Notes: a model not told the origin generated them from the sequence alone. Counted from the first letter of the stretch, positions 1 through 10,084 are shown. The stretch is DNA of 64,000 nucleotides from Pseudarcicella hirudinis (GCF_900115665.1 NZ_FOXH01000014.1:62001-126000); one strand, 5' to 3'. Made by a program: numbers and translations.

Positions 1-688
1 TGAAATAAGTCTCGTGGTCGATCTTGGCTTTCGTATAAACATCCAGTACTTTTGAGAGTTGTTCCACAGAACCCTGCCCTCTTAAAAACTCTTTCTCTGA
101 CATAATATAATTTAACTGCGCAGCCTGTTTTGCTCCTGTACTCAGCATTAATAAGCTATGAGCCAGCTTCAATTCCTGATAGAGTCTGATAACTTCCTGT
201 TTTACAAAAAGTACACCGCTCTCCTGTTCTGCCTGAGCCATTTTTACCTGAGCAGCTCCGGCTCTTATCAGGTGCTTTCTATTAATAATCTGAGTCAACG
301 GAAGTTGTAAGCCCACCCCAAGGTTGTAAAATCCCGTCTGAGCAGAGGTAAAGCTATTTACCGGTCCACCTGTACTTGCCGGGTTATTGATGGCTGAATA
401 ATTTGTTCCGTACTGATACCCTGAAATAAGTGAAAGACTGTTAAAAATAATATTTTTTGAAATCGCCATATTGGAAGAGGCCAGTTCCACACCGCCGTTA
501 AGACGCTTCATTTCCGGAGCATTTTTAACCGCAGCATTAATCAGAGCAGGCAGAAGTTCGTCCGTAGCAAGAGCCCTGGCCAATAAGGTCGAATCCACAG
601 CCACTGACTGAGCCTTTATTTCCGTATTAATATAATTTAAGCATAAGAAAAAAAATAACCCGATTATATATTTTTTTTTCCAAAACAT
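1..688 (-). CDS. TolC-family outer membrane efflux protein, N-terminal part (cut by window edge)
   Basis: Reading frame open from the ATG at 688 down to the window edge, about 229 residues, so the C-terminal half is missing. The N-terminus is a signal peptide: a KKK charged start, a hydrophobic core, then cleavage near KAQS. The mature part has the alternating helical and strand pattern of TolC-like proteins: a long amphipathic helix (LLPALINAAVKNAPEMKRL), a barrel-strand-like segment, a G-x-G-LQLPLTQ stretch, then a long Gln/Ala-rich coiled-coil helix. TolC-type proteins form trimeric outer-membrane ducts for efflux or type I secretion. Its partners (membrane fusion protein, inner-membrane pump) would lie left of the window and are not seen. 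A good Bacteroidota-type promoter lies about 100 bp upstream. The family call is from fold-like pattern and is fairly safe; the substrate is unknown. Confidence 0.8.
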   Translation of the reverse strand, partial: MFWKKKYIIGLFFFLCLNYINTEIKAQSVAVDSTLLARALATDELLPALINAAVKNAPEMKRLNGGVELASSNMAISKNIIFNSLSLISGYQYGTNYSAINNPASTGGPVNSFTSAQTGFYNLGVGLQLPLTQIINRKHLIRAGAAQVKMAQAEQESGVLFVKQEVIRLYQELKLAHSLLMLSTGAKQAAQLNYIMSEKEFLRGQGSVEQLSKVLDVYTKAKIDHETYF

Positions 689-791
689 GATTCAATACTT
701 TATAACTTTCTAAAACCTGAACGTTTTTATACATCCCAAAAATCAAACGATAATAACTTATTTTACTACGCTTATCAGTTTTTCTTTCAAT

Positions 792-822
792 CAAATGTAC
801 TTAAAATTTCTTAATTATTCAA
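792..822 (-). promoter_or_regulatory. Bacteroidota-type promoter for the TolC-like gene
   Basis: On the minus strand, TTG (822-820), a 20-bp spacer, then TACATTTG (799-792). This matches the Bacteroidota housekeeping pattern TTG/TTTG at -33 and TAnnTTTG at -7. It would start transcription near 787, giving a leader of about 100 nt before the ATG at 688. Seen by motif only. Confidence 0.5.
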
Positions 823-1218
823 TCACACATAAACTATGCCAAAAGCAAAAAACAATGCTTAAAAGAGAGAATAAAATATCAGTCTATTCCCTGTTTCAGG
901 TAAATACAAACCATTTCAGCAGCCCGGAACAGAGCTTGTCACCTGTTTCAAATTATATCATTAATTGTCAGACAACAATTAATGGTTATTATCTGTCAGC
1001 AAACAGGTTCAGCAATATTGAGGATATTAGTTATTTTAAACCCTGACTATCTTTCGGTTAGTACTATTTAAAGATCGTCCAAAACCGTTCAACTCAGCCT
1101 GGTCAGTTAATATAACTTGAAATCAAGGTGTTTTGTTTTAAAGTATTCGAGGAAGGGTTGGGCCAAAAAGGTATGTATTTCATCAGTGTGCTGCATTTTA
1201 AGAAGTTTAAAATACACA

Positions 1219-1259
1219 AAGCCCCGGAAAAATACAAGACCATTGCATCCCCGGGGCTT
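1219..1259 (-). terminator. Hairpin, possible terminator of the minus-strand 1331-1945 gene
   Basis: A 9-bp GC-rich stem (1219-1227 with 1251-1259, AAGCCCCGG against CCGGGGCTT) around a 23-nt loop. On the minus strand it is followed by a T-rich stretch that is not a clean run. The long loop and weak tail make this a tentative call. Confidence 0.4.
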
Positions 1260-1330
1260 CTGTTAAACTGATAAGACTTAATTATCAAACAGTTGCTAAT
1301 ATAAAAAAAACGTTATTTCTGAAATTTCCC

Positions 1331-1945
1331 TCAGCCTGTTTTAAGTTTTGCTCTTAACTCCTGCACTTCACGCTCCAATTGGGCAACGTATTCATTTCTT
1401 TGTGCAAAAGCCTCATTTATCTCATCTGCGGTATATCTCGGTGTGATGTGCTGAGGACAATTCCAATCAAAAGCCCTGACTTCGAAAATCATCATTCTCT
1501 CAGACTGGTGTTTATAATCTGAGGGATCCAGGTTCAGAAATAACCCGGGATCTTCATTTATTTCAACAATTCGCAAATCTGCATAAATTTTCATTCTGGC
1601 CCTTCGCGGATAATCCATCAGGATCAGAGAAACATGTGGGTTTTCAGAGACATTACCAACTGAGATATATTGTTTATTCCCACGGAAATCCACAATTCCG
1701 ATTGTTTTATCATTTAATACTCTGATAAATCCCTTTGGCCCTCCCCGATGCTGTATATAAGGATATCCATTTTCTCCGATCGTCGCCAGGTAAAAACTAT
1801 CACGGTTTTCAATAAAATCTTTTTCAAAATCTCCCAATCCTTCCGTATATTGATTTTTCTCCATATGTGCATACCCCTCCCGGCTTCCTTTCTTTTCCTG
1901 GAGCACTTTTATGGCATCTGTAAAGGCAAATCCGGCATAATTCAT
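1331..1945 (-). CDS. Pyridoxamine 5'-phosphate oxidase-like FMN-binding protein
   Basis: A 204-residue protein with the split-barrel flavin-binding pattern. Near residues 50-70 is DSFYLATIGENGYPYIQHRGG, the strand-turn-strand that opens PNPOx-like domains; near 75-110 is the GIVDFRGNKQYISVGN region and VSLILMDY, which build the FMN site. The C-terminus is a charged helix with coiled-coil character (QLEREVQELRAKL). Such proteins bind FMN or F420-like flavins and reduce small organic substrates; most have no assigned reaction and are not true PdxH. It lies 54 bp downstream of the AraC-type regulator on the same strand, so the two may be co-transcribed, which would make it a candidate target of that regulator. 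The family assignment is solid and the reaction unknown. Confidence 0.85.
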   Translation of the reverse strand: MNYAGFAFTDAIKVLQEKKGSREGYAHMEKNQYTEGLGDFEKDFIENRDSFYLATIGENGYPYIQHRGGPKGFIRVLNDKTIGIVDFRGNKQYISVGNVSENPHVSLILMDYPRRARMKIYADLRIVEINEDPGLFLNLDPSDYKHQSERMMIFEVRAFDWNCPQHITPRYTADEINEAFAQRNEYVAQLEREVQELRAKLKTG

Positions 1946-1999
1946 TTTCTTGAAATTTTACAATTATCGGCCTATCTGATCATATTCATCCTCTCTTCA

Positions 2000-2878
2000 T
2001 CATTCTTCACCTCTTGCAAATCCTACCGTTTCCCGGTAATGCTGCGGGGAAACTTCTGCATTTATTTTAAAAAAACGGCTAAAATAATATTCGTCATTAA
2101 ACCCTAATTCATAACCAATTGTCTTGACTGTCTTGGATGTCATGTACAATTCTCTTTTTGCTTCAATCACAATCCGCTCTGCAATCAGTGTCGTTAAAGT
2201 TTTATTAAAGTGCGTTTTGCTGATTTTTGCCAGGGTTTTAAGAGAAATGTTCAGTAAATTGGCATAATCACTGGCAGTATGCCAAACCTTGAAATGTTGT
2301 TCTATTGCTTCCTGAAGATTTTTGAGAACAACGGGCTCTTTGACTGCCGTTCCTTTTATTTCTTTAGGTTTCTGTTCCATTCTTAAACGCGAAGCAATTA
2401 TCAGGTATATTTTCAGGTAACAAATCAGGATTTCATATTGAGCAGGTTCTGACTTTTCAATTTCTGTCTGCATCTTTTCAAAAACGCTCCACAGATTACC
2501 TGCATCCCCGGATGCCATTTCAATAATCGGAGTTTTGTAAATGTTATTGAACAGGATTCCATTAAATTCTATTTCCTTGTGATGTCTGTAAAGGCAGAAA
2601 AAATCAGGTTGAAAATTCACTGCAAAACCTTTGATACGTTCATTACTTTCAATGAGAAACGGCTGATAAGGCGCAAAACACATCATTACATTTTCCTTAA
2701 ATTCGTAAGTTGAAAAATCCGCTTTAAGTTTTCCGCTTCCTTCTGTAACAACTATGACAGAATAATGACTCAGCCGCTGAAGTTCCCCGAACGCTGTGCC
2801 TTCATCAAACAAAAATAACTTAAGTGCCATGTCTCCGTTCTGGGCACTTTGTAATGTAAATGCTTTTTGATCGGTCAT
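2000..2878 (-). CDS. AraC-family transcriptional regulator
   Basis: A 292-residue protein. The N-terminal half (about 30-130) looks like a cupin-type sensing domain, with HYSVIVVTEGSGKLKADF and an APYQPFLIE strand. The C-terminal 100 residues carry two helix-turn-helix units: residues about 200-225 (ASDYANLLNISLKTLAKI) and the second, AraC-typical segment IGYELGFNDEYYFSRFFK followed by SPQHYRE. This is the standard AraC/XylS DNA-binding arrangement. It is 111 bp downstream of the NTF2-fold gene and 54 bp upstream of the PNPOx-like gene, all on the minus strand, and probably controls one or both. No ligand can be inferred. Confidence 0.9.
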   Translation of the reverse strand: MTDQKAFTLQSAQNGDMALKLFLFDEGTAFGELQRLSHYSVIVVTEGSGKLKADFSTYEFKENVMMCFAPYQPFLIESNERIKGFAVNFQPDFFCLYRHHKEIEFNGILFNNIYKTPIIEMASGDAGNLWSVFEKMQTEIEKSEPAQYEILICYLKIYLIIASRLRMEQKPKEIKGTAVKEPVVLKNLQEAIEQHFKVWHTASDYANLLNISLKTLAKISKTHFNKTLTTLIAERIVIEAKRELYMTSKTVKTIGYELGFNDEYYFSRFFKINAEVSPQHYRETVGFARGEE

Positions 2879-2989
2879 TCTAAAATCCCCTGTAAATCAC
2901 ATTAAAACCTGGTTTTCATGAAAAGAAACTCATCTTTTTCTTTCATCTGAAATTTAGTAAAAAACGCCCGCATTCTGTCTGATTTTTCA

Positions 2990-3403
2990 TCATTTTACTC
3001 TTCTCTCGCTTTCAGAAATTTCAGCATCATTGATACTGGCAAATCTTCTTCTCATGTAACCATTTTCATCAAATTCCCACATTTCATTCCCATAACTGCG
3101 ATACCACCGATTGGCATGATCTCTCCATTCATATTCAAATCTTACAGCTATGTGATTTTCGCTATAACTCCAGAGTTCTTTCTTCAGTTTATAATCCAGC
3201 TCTTTTTCCCATTTGCGCGTCAGAAAAGCAACAACGGCCTCCCTTCCATTTACAAAATCCGTTCTGTTTCTCCACTCGGTATCAACAGTATAAGCCAGAC
3301 TTACTTTTTCCGGGTTTCTGGTATTCCAGGCATCTTCCGCAGCCTGGACTTTCTGTAAAGCGGTTTCACGTGTGAAAGGTGGTAAAGGCATTCTTTGCTC
3401 CAT
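2990..3403 (-). CDS. NTF2-fold protein, DUF1348 family
   Basis: A 137-residue single-domain protein. It begins with [20 protein letters not shown], then contains the family-typical stretches [32 protein letters not shown] and [20 protein letters not shown]. These match the DUF1348/SnoaL-like alpha+beta cone (NTF2 fold), a conserved but biochemically undefined family often found next to oxidoreductases. Aromatic residues line the expected pocket, so binding of a small hydrophobic ligand is plausible but not shown. It is separated from nrdB by a clear terminator and so starts a new transcription unit with the downstream AraC regulator and PNPOx-like gene. Confidence 0.85.
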   Translation of the reverse strand: MEQRMPLPPFTRETALQKVQAAEDAWNTRNPEKVSLAYTVDTEWRNRTDFVNGREAVVAFLTRKWEKELDYKLKKELWSYSENHIAVRFEYEWRDHANRWYRSYGNEMWEFDENGYMRRRFASINDAEISESERRVK

Positions 3404-3530
3404 TTTGTTTTTATGTTATGTTAAGAAATATTGACAGGACAAATTTGGCAGGACTTCTTTTCTCTTAAAATGGAGTATTGGAGCAATAGAATAGATAATT
3501 TTCTCTTTTCTGTTTCAGAAAGCAAGGGCA

Positions 3531-3554
3531 TAAAAAAGCCCGGAAATTCCGGGC
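3531..3554 (-). terminator. Rho-independent terminator of nrdB
   Basis: On the minus strand, a 6-8 bp stem (GCCCGG against CCGGGC, extendable by AA/TT) is followed directly by six T residues. It lies 29 bp beyond the nrdB stop codon and separates nrdB from the DUF1348 gene. Confidence 0.85.
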
Positions 3555-3582
3555 CAAACAAAGTATTTCAAAAGAGCGTTTT

Positions 3583-4563
3583 CTAAAAATCTTCATCCAA
3601 TGAGAATGACATTGATTCTTTCTCAGACATTACGCCTGACTTCTGGTATTCAGCGACACGTTTTTCAAAGAAGTTTGTTTTTCCCTGAAGTGAGATCATT
3701 TCCATAAAATCAAATGGATTGATAGCATTAAATTGTTTCTCACAACCTAAAGAAACCAATAAACGATCCGCTACAAATTCAATGTATTGACACATCAGTT
3801 CAGCATTCATTCCGATCAAAGAAACCGGCAAAGCATCTGTAACAAATTCTTTTTCAATTTTTACCGCATCCAGGATAATTTCATAAACTCTTTCCTTTGA
3901 AAGCTGATTTTTTATATGATCTGTATAAAGCAGGCAGGCAAAATCACAATGTAATCCCTCATCTCTCGAGATCAGTTCATTTGAGAAAGAAAGACCCGGC
4001 ATCAATCCACGCTTTTTCAACCAGAAAATTGAACAGAAACTACCTGAAAAGAAAATTCCCTCTACTGCCGCAAAGGCAATCAGACGCTCAGCAAAGCTGT
4101 CACTTTCAATCCATCTCAACGCCCATTCTGCTTTTTTCTGAACACATGGAATCGTGTCAATAGCACGAAGCATTTTATCTTTTTCTACCGGATTTTTGAT
4201 ATAAGTATCAATCAGCAAAGAATAGGTTTCTGAGTGGATATTTTCCATCATTACCTGAAATCCGTAGAAACATTTTGCTTCCGCATATTGCACTTCCGAT
4301 AAGAAGTTTTGTGCTAAATTTTCATTTACGATGCCATCTGATGCCGCAAAAAAGGCTAATACATGGGAAATGAAATGCTTTTCCCCCTCGTTCAATTTTG
4401 CCCAATCTGCCAAATCCTGTGATAAATCTATTTCTTCGGCAGTCCAGAAAGAAGCCTCAGCTTTCTTATAAAATTGCCAGATATCATTGTGCTTGATAGG
4501 AAATAACACGAAACGATTTGGGTCTTCGAGCAACAATGGTTCATTCAATACAGTCTGTGACAT
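3583..4563 (-). CDS. nrdB: Class I ribonucleotide reductase small subunit (R2, beta)
   Basis: A 326-residue R2 protein that holds the radical cofactor for reducing ribonucleotides to deoxyribonucleotides in the cytoplasm. All di-iron ligands can be placed with the family's spacing: D76, E107, H110, E168, E202 and H205. The radical tyrosine is Y114, in the motif ENIHSETY, so this is a tyrosyl-radical enzyme and not the Phe/Leu-substituted Ic or Id type. The C-terminal tail FSLDEDF matches the peptide that docks into the large subunit. The sequence is closer to the eukaryote-like R2 group ([19 protein letters not shown]) common in Bacteroidota. No large subunit (nrdA) lies next to it: downstream is a terminator, upstream a divergent SDR. 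nrdA must be elsewhere. Confidence 0.97.
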   Translation of the reverse strand: MSQTVLNEPLLLEDPNRFVLFPIKHNDIWQFYKKAEASFWTAEEIDLSQDLADWAKLNEGEKHFISHVLAFFAASDGIVNENLAQNFLSEVQYAEAKCFYGFQVMMENIHSETYSLLIDTYIKNPVEKDKMLRAIDTIPCVQKKAEWALRWIESDSFAERLIAFAAVEGIFFSGSFCSIFWLKKRGLMPGLSFSNELISRDEGLHCDFACLLYTDHIKNQLSKERVYEIILDAVKIEKEFVTDALPVSLIGMNAELMCQYIEFVADRLLVSLGCEKQFNAINPFDFMEMISLQGKTNFFEKRVAEYQKSGVMSEKESMSFSLDEDF

Positions 4564-4960
4564 ATTTGGGAGTTATTTTTTTTGTTTAACTAAAAGTTTG
4601 TCAGATTAAGGTACCAGCGGTTAGTTATTTAAGGGACAAAATAGCGTTAAACTCAATTTTTTCATTAAAAATGTTTAACAAAATTAAGGCATTCCAAAGG
4701 AATTTTAATCGAAAAATATACCGAATTAATCAGATTTTTTGTAACTATCTAATTATCAGAAACTCGTTGGGGATATTAAGTCTTGATGATGTTTTGAAAC
4801 AAAAAATGTATTTTTAAAGATACAAGATGTTCTAAACTTTTGTTCTAAATTTTGGTTTAAATTTTGTAAAAATTACATGAGCAAAGAATGTACCTTTTAA
4901 TAATTCACTGATTCACAAAATATTACAAGAAACAATACTCAAGACAAAAACCGAATAATT
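4564..4960. promoter_or_regulatory. Divergent nrdB/SDR intergenic region with three 13-bp direct repeats
   Basis: This 397-bp AT-rich region must contain promoters for both divergent genes. At 4829, 4842 and 4855 there are three copies of GTTyTAAAyTTTT spaced exactly 13 bp apart. A TAATTTTG -7 candidate for nrdB sits at 4686-4679 on the minus strand but has no good -33 partner. No NrdR-box pair was recognised. The region holds no supported gene. Confidence 0.35.
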
Positions 4961-5722
4961 ATGAAAAATGATTTTGAAGGAAAAGTAGCACTGGTTACTG
5001 GTTCAGCCTCCGGACTTGGAAGAGCTACAGCTCTGCTTTTTGCAGAGAAAGGAGCAAAAGTGGTCGTTTCTGATGTTGCAGAGGAAGGAGGGCTGGAAAC
5101 AGTCAGGCTCATCACCTCTTCCGGCGGACATGCTTCTTTTATTTCATGCGATGTTTCGAATGAACATGAGGTAATTCAACTCATTTCTCATACACTTGAA
5201 ACTTATGGACAGCTCGACTTTGGGGTAAACAATGCCGGAATCGGCGGATTGATGACTCCCACTCATTTATATCCCTCCGCCGAATTTGAGAAGGTCATGT
5301 CAATTAATACCAACGGGGTTTTTCTGTGCATGCGTGAAGAATTGCAGGTAATGCTGGAACAGGGGTTCGGATCTATTGTGAATGTTTCCTCTGTGGCTGG
5401 CCTGGCCGGATTTCCAAATAACCTCGCTTATTCAGCCAGTAAACATGCGGTAATAGGCATGACTAAGACTGCCGGACTGGAATATGCCAGAAAAGGAATC
5501 AGGGTAAATGCCGTTTGCCCGGTCTTCACCATTACACCAATGGTCACTGAAATGTTTGAGATAATCGGAGATCAGAAAGATAAATTGCAGGCTTCCATTC
5601 CGATGAAACGCTTCGGGCAACCTGAGGAAATAGCAGAAACGATTGTCTGGCTTTGTTCAGATGCGGCATCATTTGTTACGGCACATGCTATGCCGATTGA
5701 CGGCGGATTTATGGCGGGATAG
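4961..5722 (+). CDS. Short-chain dehydrogenase/reductase (classical SDR)
   Basis: A 253-residue classical SDR with a Rossmann fold. The cofactor loop is TGSASGLG (13-20). Asp38 at the end of the second strand favours NAD(H) over NADP(H). NNAG is at 90-93, the catalytic Ser near 143-144, and Tyr157 and Lys161 in YSASK. The C-terminal segment ends SFVTAHAMPIDGGF, where FabG-like enzymes have TGQ. Typical activities are oxidation of secondary alcohols or reduction of ketones, and the substrate cannot be read from the sequence. It is divergent from nrdB and convergent with a 77-residue membrane protein only 7 bp away. No operon partner is evident. Confidence 0.93.
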   Translation: MKNDFEGKVALVTGSASGLGRATALLFAEKGAKVVVSDVAEEGGLETVRLITSSGGHASFISCDVSNEHEVIQLISHTLETYGQLDFGVNNAGIGGLMTPTHLYPSAEFEKVMSINTNGVFLCMREELQVMLEQGFGSIVNVSSVAGLAGFPNNLAYSASKHAVIGMTKTAGLEYARKGIRVNAVCPVFTITPMVTEMFEIIGDQKDKLQASIPMKRFGQPEEIAETIVWLCSDAASFVTAHAMPIDGGFMAG

Positions 5723-5729
5723 CGCTGAG

Positions 5730-5963
5730 TCAGAAAATCCGGCGACGGATATTTCTTTTCAGCAAAAACGTAATCAGAGCTAAAATCAGGAGAAAAAGCA
5801 GGCTTTCCAATTGGTGGTTTTTACGAAAAAGCTGAGGATTTTCATACCATTTAAAGGCCAGTATCAGGCCAATGAGCATTTCTATCCAAAAGAATAATTG
5901 TAAAATTGACAGCACAACTGAGATAATCAGCTTCCTGAGATATGGAAAAGGTTCTTTTTTCAT
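5730..5963 (-). CDS. Small two-helix membrane protein, function unknown
   Basis: A 77-residue protein with a short basic N-terminus (KKEPFPYLRK), one long hydrophobic segment at about 12-38, a polar loop (ENPQLFRKNHQLE), a second hydrophobic segment at about 54-68 and a basic tail (KRNIRRRIF). This predicts a two-pass inner-membrane hairpin with both ends in the cytoplasm. No family was recognised. The stop codon lies 7 bp from the convergent SDR stop, which leaves no room for a separate terminator. It is supported mainly by a coherent membrane topology; it could be spurious. Confidence 0.5.
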   Translation of the reverse strand: MKKEPFPYLRKLIISVVLSILQLFFWIEMLIGLILAFKWYENPQLFRKNHQLESLLFLLILALITFLLKRNIRRRIF

Positions 5964-6029
5964 ACTTTTTTCCGGCTAAGACATTTCAGATTGAGGTTCA
6001 AATCGGCCCATTCTACCTGAAAATCATAC

Positions 6030-6064
6030 AAAAGCCATGCAAAGAAACGCTTTGCATGGCTTTT
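6030..6064 (-). terminator. Strong rho-independent terminator
   Basis: A perfect 15-bp stem (6030-6044 with 6050-6064) around a 5-nt loop, with A/T ends that supply U-tracts in both directions. It lies 16 bp after the stop codon of the minus-strand 6081-6680 gene. Confidence 0.85.
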
Positions 6065-6080
6065 AAAAACAATGTCTTTC

Positions 6081-6680
6081 TTAGAAGAAAAATCCTCCGA
6101 TCTGAATCACAAGAGCACTTCCATAAGGTGAAGTCTTAAAGCTGTTGGCCGACGGATAATTTAAATCATACATTACCTGAATGTTTAATCCTATTTTTGA
6201 GCCAATTCCCACACCAATTAAAATCGGATTACTGTAACTGAATGTATATGGTCCGGAATCTGAGAGGCTGGAATAGTTTTCCACCTGCCCTACTAAATAT
6301 CCCTGACCTACCAACTGCTGAAGAAAAGGCAGATAACGTCTTGCAAAAATCCGCTCACCCAAAAGGTTATTGGAGTAGCGGTTTCCATAAATATCTTTAA
6401 TCGAATAATACTGATACGTTAAGCCTAGTCCTACAATTGTTTCATTTGTTGCCTGATAACCTACCATCGGGGAAATACCGATACTGGTTGGATTTCCGAA
6501 ACTAAGCCCTGAAACGCCCCCTCCTATTCTGATTCTCTGGCGAAAAGGAAGATCTCTTACATCCGGTTCCTCATCTAAATCTCCTGTCGCACCTTCCTGC
6601 TTGATTACTACAGGATCCTGCGCGTAAATTTTAGTAAATGAAGCTGTAGCTAAAAAAATAAAAAACAATAATTTCTTCAT
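6081..6680 (-). CDS. Secreted outer-membrane beta-barrel-like protein, function unknown
   Basis: About 199 residues from the ATG at 6680 (MKKLLFFIFLA), which opens a clear signal peptide ending near IYAQD; an upstream in-frame ATG at 6692 adds only MLLT and is less likely. After an acidic linker (about 25-45) the protein shows alternating strands with aromatic girdle residues (RIRIGGGVSGLSF, SIGISPMVGYQATN, VGLGLTYQYY, PILIGVGIGSKIG) and ends GFFF, a C-terminal aromatic that fits recognition by the barrel assembly machinery. It is probably a small eight-stranded porin-like barrel. No named family was recognised. It stands alone, with its own strong terminator. Confidence 0.75.
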   Translation of the reverse strand: MKKLLFFIFLATASFTKIYAQDPVVIKQEGATGDLDEEPDVRDLPFRQRIRIGGGVSGLSFGNPTSIGISPMVGYQATNETIVGLGLTYQYYSIKDIYGNRYSNNLLGERIFARRYLPFLQQLVGQGYLVGQVENYSSLSDSGPYTFSYSNPILIGVGIGSKIGLNIQVMYDLNYPSANSFKTSPYGSALVIQIGGFFF

Positions 6681-6692
6681 GGTTAGTAACAA

Positions 6693-7153
6693 TTATCTGT
6701 TATCAAGTGCTGTAATAAGTATGTTAGAAAAACCTGGAAAGTAAGATTTACCTGCACGCAGGCATGATAACAAAGTTAACGTAAACATTCTTTACTTTCG
6801 TCTGCTTATATCCAGTTATTTTTAGAATGCTTCTGATCATACTTTCCGGGAAAGCCGTTCTTTCAATTCTTTTAAAATCAGGAAACAATCTAAGGAAAAA
6901 TATTGTATATGTTAAGATGGGGCTTCCGGAAAGCTGTAAAATTACAGAATGATTTTTTTCGTTTTAAAAAGAATTGCCCGGATCAGCTTTATCAGATAAT
7001 CAGCCTGTATTTGTTTTACCCTGTACTCCGGGAATAGGATTTCCGGTAAAATTGCCACAAAAGGTTCTGATCTGTTTATTAAAATAATTATATCCGTCAA
7101 CTTTTAAGGACCAATTGGTTTAAGAAAACAAAGTTTCATTATAACTTCGCTAA
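6693..7153. other. Intergenic region upstream of uvrA, nothing definite
   Basis: This 461-bp stretch lies between divergent genes and must hold the uvrA and barrel-protein promoters. A weak TAACTTCG near 7142 resembles a -7 box but would leave almost no leader. I see no gene, no RNA structure and no convincing repeat, and no SOS-box-like site that I can name for this phylum. Confidence 0.4.
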
Positions 7154-10054
7154 ATGAATACTACCACAATTGCCGCTCAAAATATTTTACCATCTGTAGA
7201 AGACCTTGACCCGAGAAATTTCATTGTTATCAAAGGGGCTAAGGTGAATAACCTGAAAAACATCGATGTCGCTATTCCCCGAAATAAACTGGTGGTTGTC
7301 ACCGGTCTGTCAGGTTCGGGAAAATCATCTCTGGCATTTGATACGCTTTTTGCAGAGGGACAACGCATGTATGTTGAGAGTTTGAGCTCATATGCCCGCC
7401 AATTTCTCGGGCGTATGGAGAAACCGGATGTGGAATATATCAAGGGCGTTTCTCCGGCCATTGCAATTGAACAAAAGGTTTCCAGTAAAAACCCCCGTTC
7501 TACGGTAGGAACCACAACTGAAATCTATGATTATCTCAAATTGCTTTTTGCCAGAATCGGAACTACATTTTCTCCGGTTTCCGGGAAAAAAGTAAGCAAG
7601 GATACCGTCACTGACGTAGTGGATTATATTCTGAAACATGATGAAGGGCAAAGAGTAATGATTCTTTCTCCCCTGTTTCTCAAAGAAGGAAGGAATATAG
7701 CTGAAGAATTAAAGATACTGCTTCAAAAAGGTTATACCAGGATTCTGGTAGACGGAGAGACCCGGTTTCTGGAAGAAATATTTGACAATACAGAAGAATT
7801 AAAAACACTGGGGAAAATCAAACGCGTTCATGAAAATGTGCGCATTCTGATAGACAGGGCTGTCGTGAAAAAGGACGAAGAAGGTCTTCCGGATGAAGAA
7901 ACTCAATTCAGACTTTCAGATTCAGTACAAACGGCTTTCTTTGAAGGTGACGGAACCTGTATTGTTGAAATTATCGGCGCTGAAACCAGGCATTTTTCTG
8001 ACCGCTTTGAGCAGGATGGTCTCATTTTTGAAGAACCTACACTCAATCTTTTCTCATTTAACAACCCATACGGCGCTTGCCGCAGATGCGAGGGTTTCGG
8101 AAAAATACTGGGTATTGATGCAGATTTGGTGATTCCTGATAAAAATATTTCAGTTTATGAGGGCGCTATTGCCCCCTGGAGAACTGAAAAAATGTCAGAA
8201 TGGCTATCTCCTTTGCTGAAAACAGGAATAAAGTTTGATTTCCCGATTCATCGTGCCTATAAAGACCTTTCTGATGAACAAAAGAAAGTGCTTTGGACCG
8301 GAAATCAACATTTCCACGGGCTTGATGAGTTTTTCAGCATTTTAGAAAAAGAAACACATAAAATACAATACCGGGTTATGCTTTCCCGCTATCGCGGACG
8401 TACAACCTGTCCTGAATGCCAGGGTTCCCGTTTGCGTAAAGATGCAGGATATGTAAAAATAGCTGCGAATGATTCATCTGAAGGAAAATCAATTATTGAT
8501 TTGGTTTTAATGCCTATCTCTGAGGTTTCAAAATTCTTCAGAAATATTCAGCTTCCCGAACATGAATTTGGTGTTGCCAGAAGGATTTTACTTGAAATTG
8601 AAAACCGTCTGGAATACCTTGAACGGGTAGGATTGGGATATCTGACGCTAAACCGCCTCACCTCAACTTTATCCGGTGGTGAATATCAGCGGATTAAACT
8701 GGCAACCTCCCTGGGAAGTGCCCTGGTTGGTTCGATGTATATTCTTGATGAGCCTTCTATCGGTTTGCACCCTAGAGATACACAGCGGCTGGTTTCTGTA
8801 TTAGAGTCATTACGGGATCTGGGTAATACCGTTATTGTAGTAGAACATGAAGAAGAAGTAATGCGTGCGGCGGACCAGATTATTGACATTGGCCCGGATG
8901 CAGGCTCTCATGGTGGTGAACTGGTTTTTCAGGGGAATTTTGGTAATATCAATAAAGAAACGGCCAATCTTCTCCATTCACATACCCTGAACTTTCTTAC
9001 CGGAGAGGATGAAATTTCCGTTCCGAAATTCAGGAGAAAATCTACCGCTTTCATTGAAATAAAAGGCGCTTATGAGAATAATCTGAAGGATATTTCAGTA
9101 AGGTTTCCTTTGGGCGTACTTACGGCTGTAACCGGAGTTTCCGGATCCGGAAAATCTACTTTAATCCGGAAAATACTCTATCCGGCTTTAGGCAGAACTT
9201 TTGGCACTTTTTCTGATGAATCAGGAAAATTCGCTGAACTGGGCGGAAGCATCAATAAACTGGAAGCTGTAGAAATGATTGACCAGAATCCAATCGGAAA
9301 ATCTTCCCGCTCCAATCCTGTTACTTATATTAAGGCTTATGACCAGATTCGTCTGATTTATTCTGAATTGCCGATTGCCAAAGCCCGTGGATATAAACCT
9401 TCTCATTTCTCATTCAACATTGACGGCGGACGCTGTGAAGTTTGTCAGGGTGAAGGTGAAACCACCATTGAAATGCAATTTATGGCAGATGTCAGACTGA
9501 AATGTGAGTCTTGCGGAGGAAAGCGTTTCAAACAGGAAATCCTTGACGTAAAATATGAAGGCAAAGATATTGCTGATATCCTCGATCTGACAATTGATGA
9601 TGCCATTGATTTTTTCCGTAAAACCGAACCGAAACTTACCGAAAAACTGATGCCTTTGCAAGAGGTAGGTCTGGGTTATGTGAAACTGGGTCAGTCATCC
9701 AATTCCCTTTCAGGAGGAGAAGCACAAAGGGTTAAACTGGCAAGTTTCCTGGGAAAAGGCAATCAAAACAAAGGAAAAACATTGTTCATTTTTGATGAAC
9801 CGACTACAGGTCTGCATTTTCATGATATCAAAAAGCTCTTAAAAGCAATCAATGCTTTGGTTGAGCAGGGAGATTCTGTCATCATTATTGAGCATAACAT
9901 GGAGGTGATCAAATCTGCTGATCACATCATTGACTTAGGCCCGGAAGGAGGAAATACAGGAGGATATATCACATTCGAAGGCACACCTGAAGAAATGGTA
10001 AAAATCTCAGATAACCACACTGCAAAATTCCTGAAAGAAAAAATTAAAGGCTGA
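7154..10054 (+). CDS. uvrA: Excinuclease ABC subunit A (UvrA)
   Basis: A 966-residue UvrA, the DNA-damage sensor of nucleotide excision repair that loads UvrB. It has two ABC ATPase modules. The first Walker A is GLSGSGKSS (51-59) and its signature is TLSGGEYQR; the second Walker A is GVSGSGKST and its signature is SLSGGEAQR, each followed by a Walker B (ILDEPS, IFDEPT). Zinc sites are present as CRRC with CPEC in the first half and CEVC with CESC in the second. In the loop after FARIG, where some UvrAs have a CPxCG pair, this protein reads SPVSG and so lacks those cysteines; that variant appears family-normal in Bacteroidota. It is monocistronic, followed by a hairpin at 10085. Confidence 0.98.
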   Translation: MNTTTIAAQNILPSVEDLDPRNFIVIKGAKVNNLKNIDVAIPRNKLVVVTGLSGSGKSSLAFDTLFAEGQRMYVESLSSYARQFLGRMEKPDVEYIKGVSPAIAIEQKVSSKNPRSTVGTTTEIYDYLKLLFARIGTTFSPVSGKKVSKDTVTDVVDYILKHDEGQRVMILSPLFLKEGRNIAEELKILLQKGYTRILVDGETRFLEEIFDNTEELKTLGKIKRVHENVRILIDRAVVKKDEEGLPDEETQFRLSDSVQTAFFEGDGTCIVEIIGAETRHFSDRFEQDGLIFEEPTLNLFSFNNPYGACRRCEGFGKILGIDADLVIPDKNISVYEGAIAPWRTEKMSEWLSPLLKTGIKFDFPIHRAYKDLSDEQKKVLWTGNQHFHGLDEFFSILEKETHKIQYRVMLSRYRGRTTCPECQGSRLRKDAGYVKIAANDSSEGKSIIDLVLMPISEVSKFFRNIQLPEHEFGVARRILLEIENRLEYLERVGLGYLTLNRLTSTLSGGEYQRIKLATSLGSALVGSMYILDEPSIGLHPRDTQRLVSVLESLRDLGNTVIVVEHEEEVMRAADQIIDIGPDAGSHGGELVFQGNFGNINKETANLLHSHTLNFLTGEDEISVPKFRRKSTAFIEIKGAYENNLKDISVRFPLGVLTAVTGVSGSGKSTLIRKILYPALGRTFGTFSDESGKFAELGGSINKLEAVEMIDQNPIGKSSRSNPVTYIKAYDQIRLIYSELPIAKARGYKPSHFSFNIDGGRCEVCQGEGETTIEMQFMADVRLKCESCGGKRFKQEILDVKYEGKDIADILDLTIDDAIDFFRKTEPKLTEKLMPLQEVGLGYVKLGQSSNSLSGGEAQRVKLASFLGKGNQNKGKTLFIFDEPTTGLHFHDIKKLLKAINALVEQGDSVIIIEHNMEVIKSADHIIDLGPEGGNTGGYITFEGTPEEMVKISDNHTAKFLKEKIKG

Positions 10055-10084
10055 TAACACCGGGAGCGGCAGTTTCAAAACAAA

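Larger units (their letters stand above)
689..1330. other. Intergenic region without a supported gene
   Basis: This 642-bp stretch holds the TolC-like promoter (792-822) and a hairpin (1219-1259). Short open frames at 795-1046 and 1103-1288 have composition typical of AT-rich noncoding DNA, no recognisable domain and no ribosome-binding context, so they are not called. Confidence 0.5.

Noticed and set aside
795-1046. 83-residue plus-strand frame
   Set aside because: It covers the likely promoter of the TolC-like gene on the opposite strand and has composition of AT-rich noncoding DNA.
5942-6139. 65-residue plus-strand frame
   Set aside because: It passes through the strong terminator at 6030-6064 and into the end of the barrel-protein gene on the other strand.
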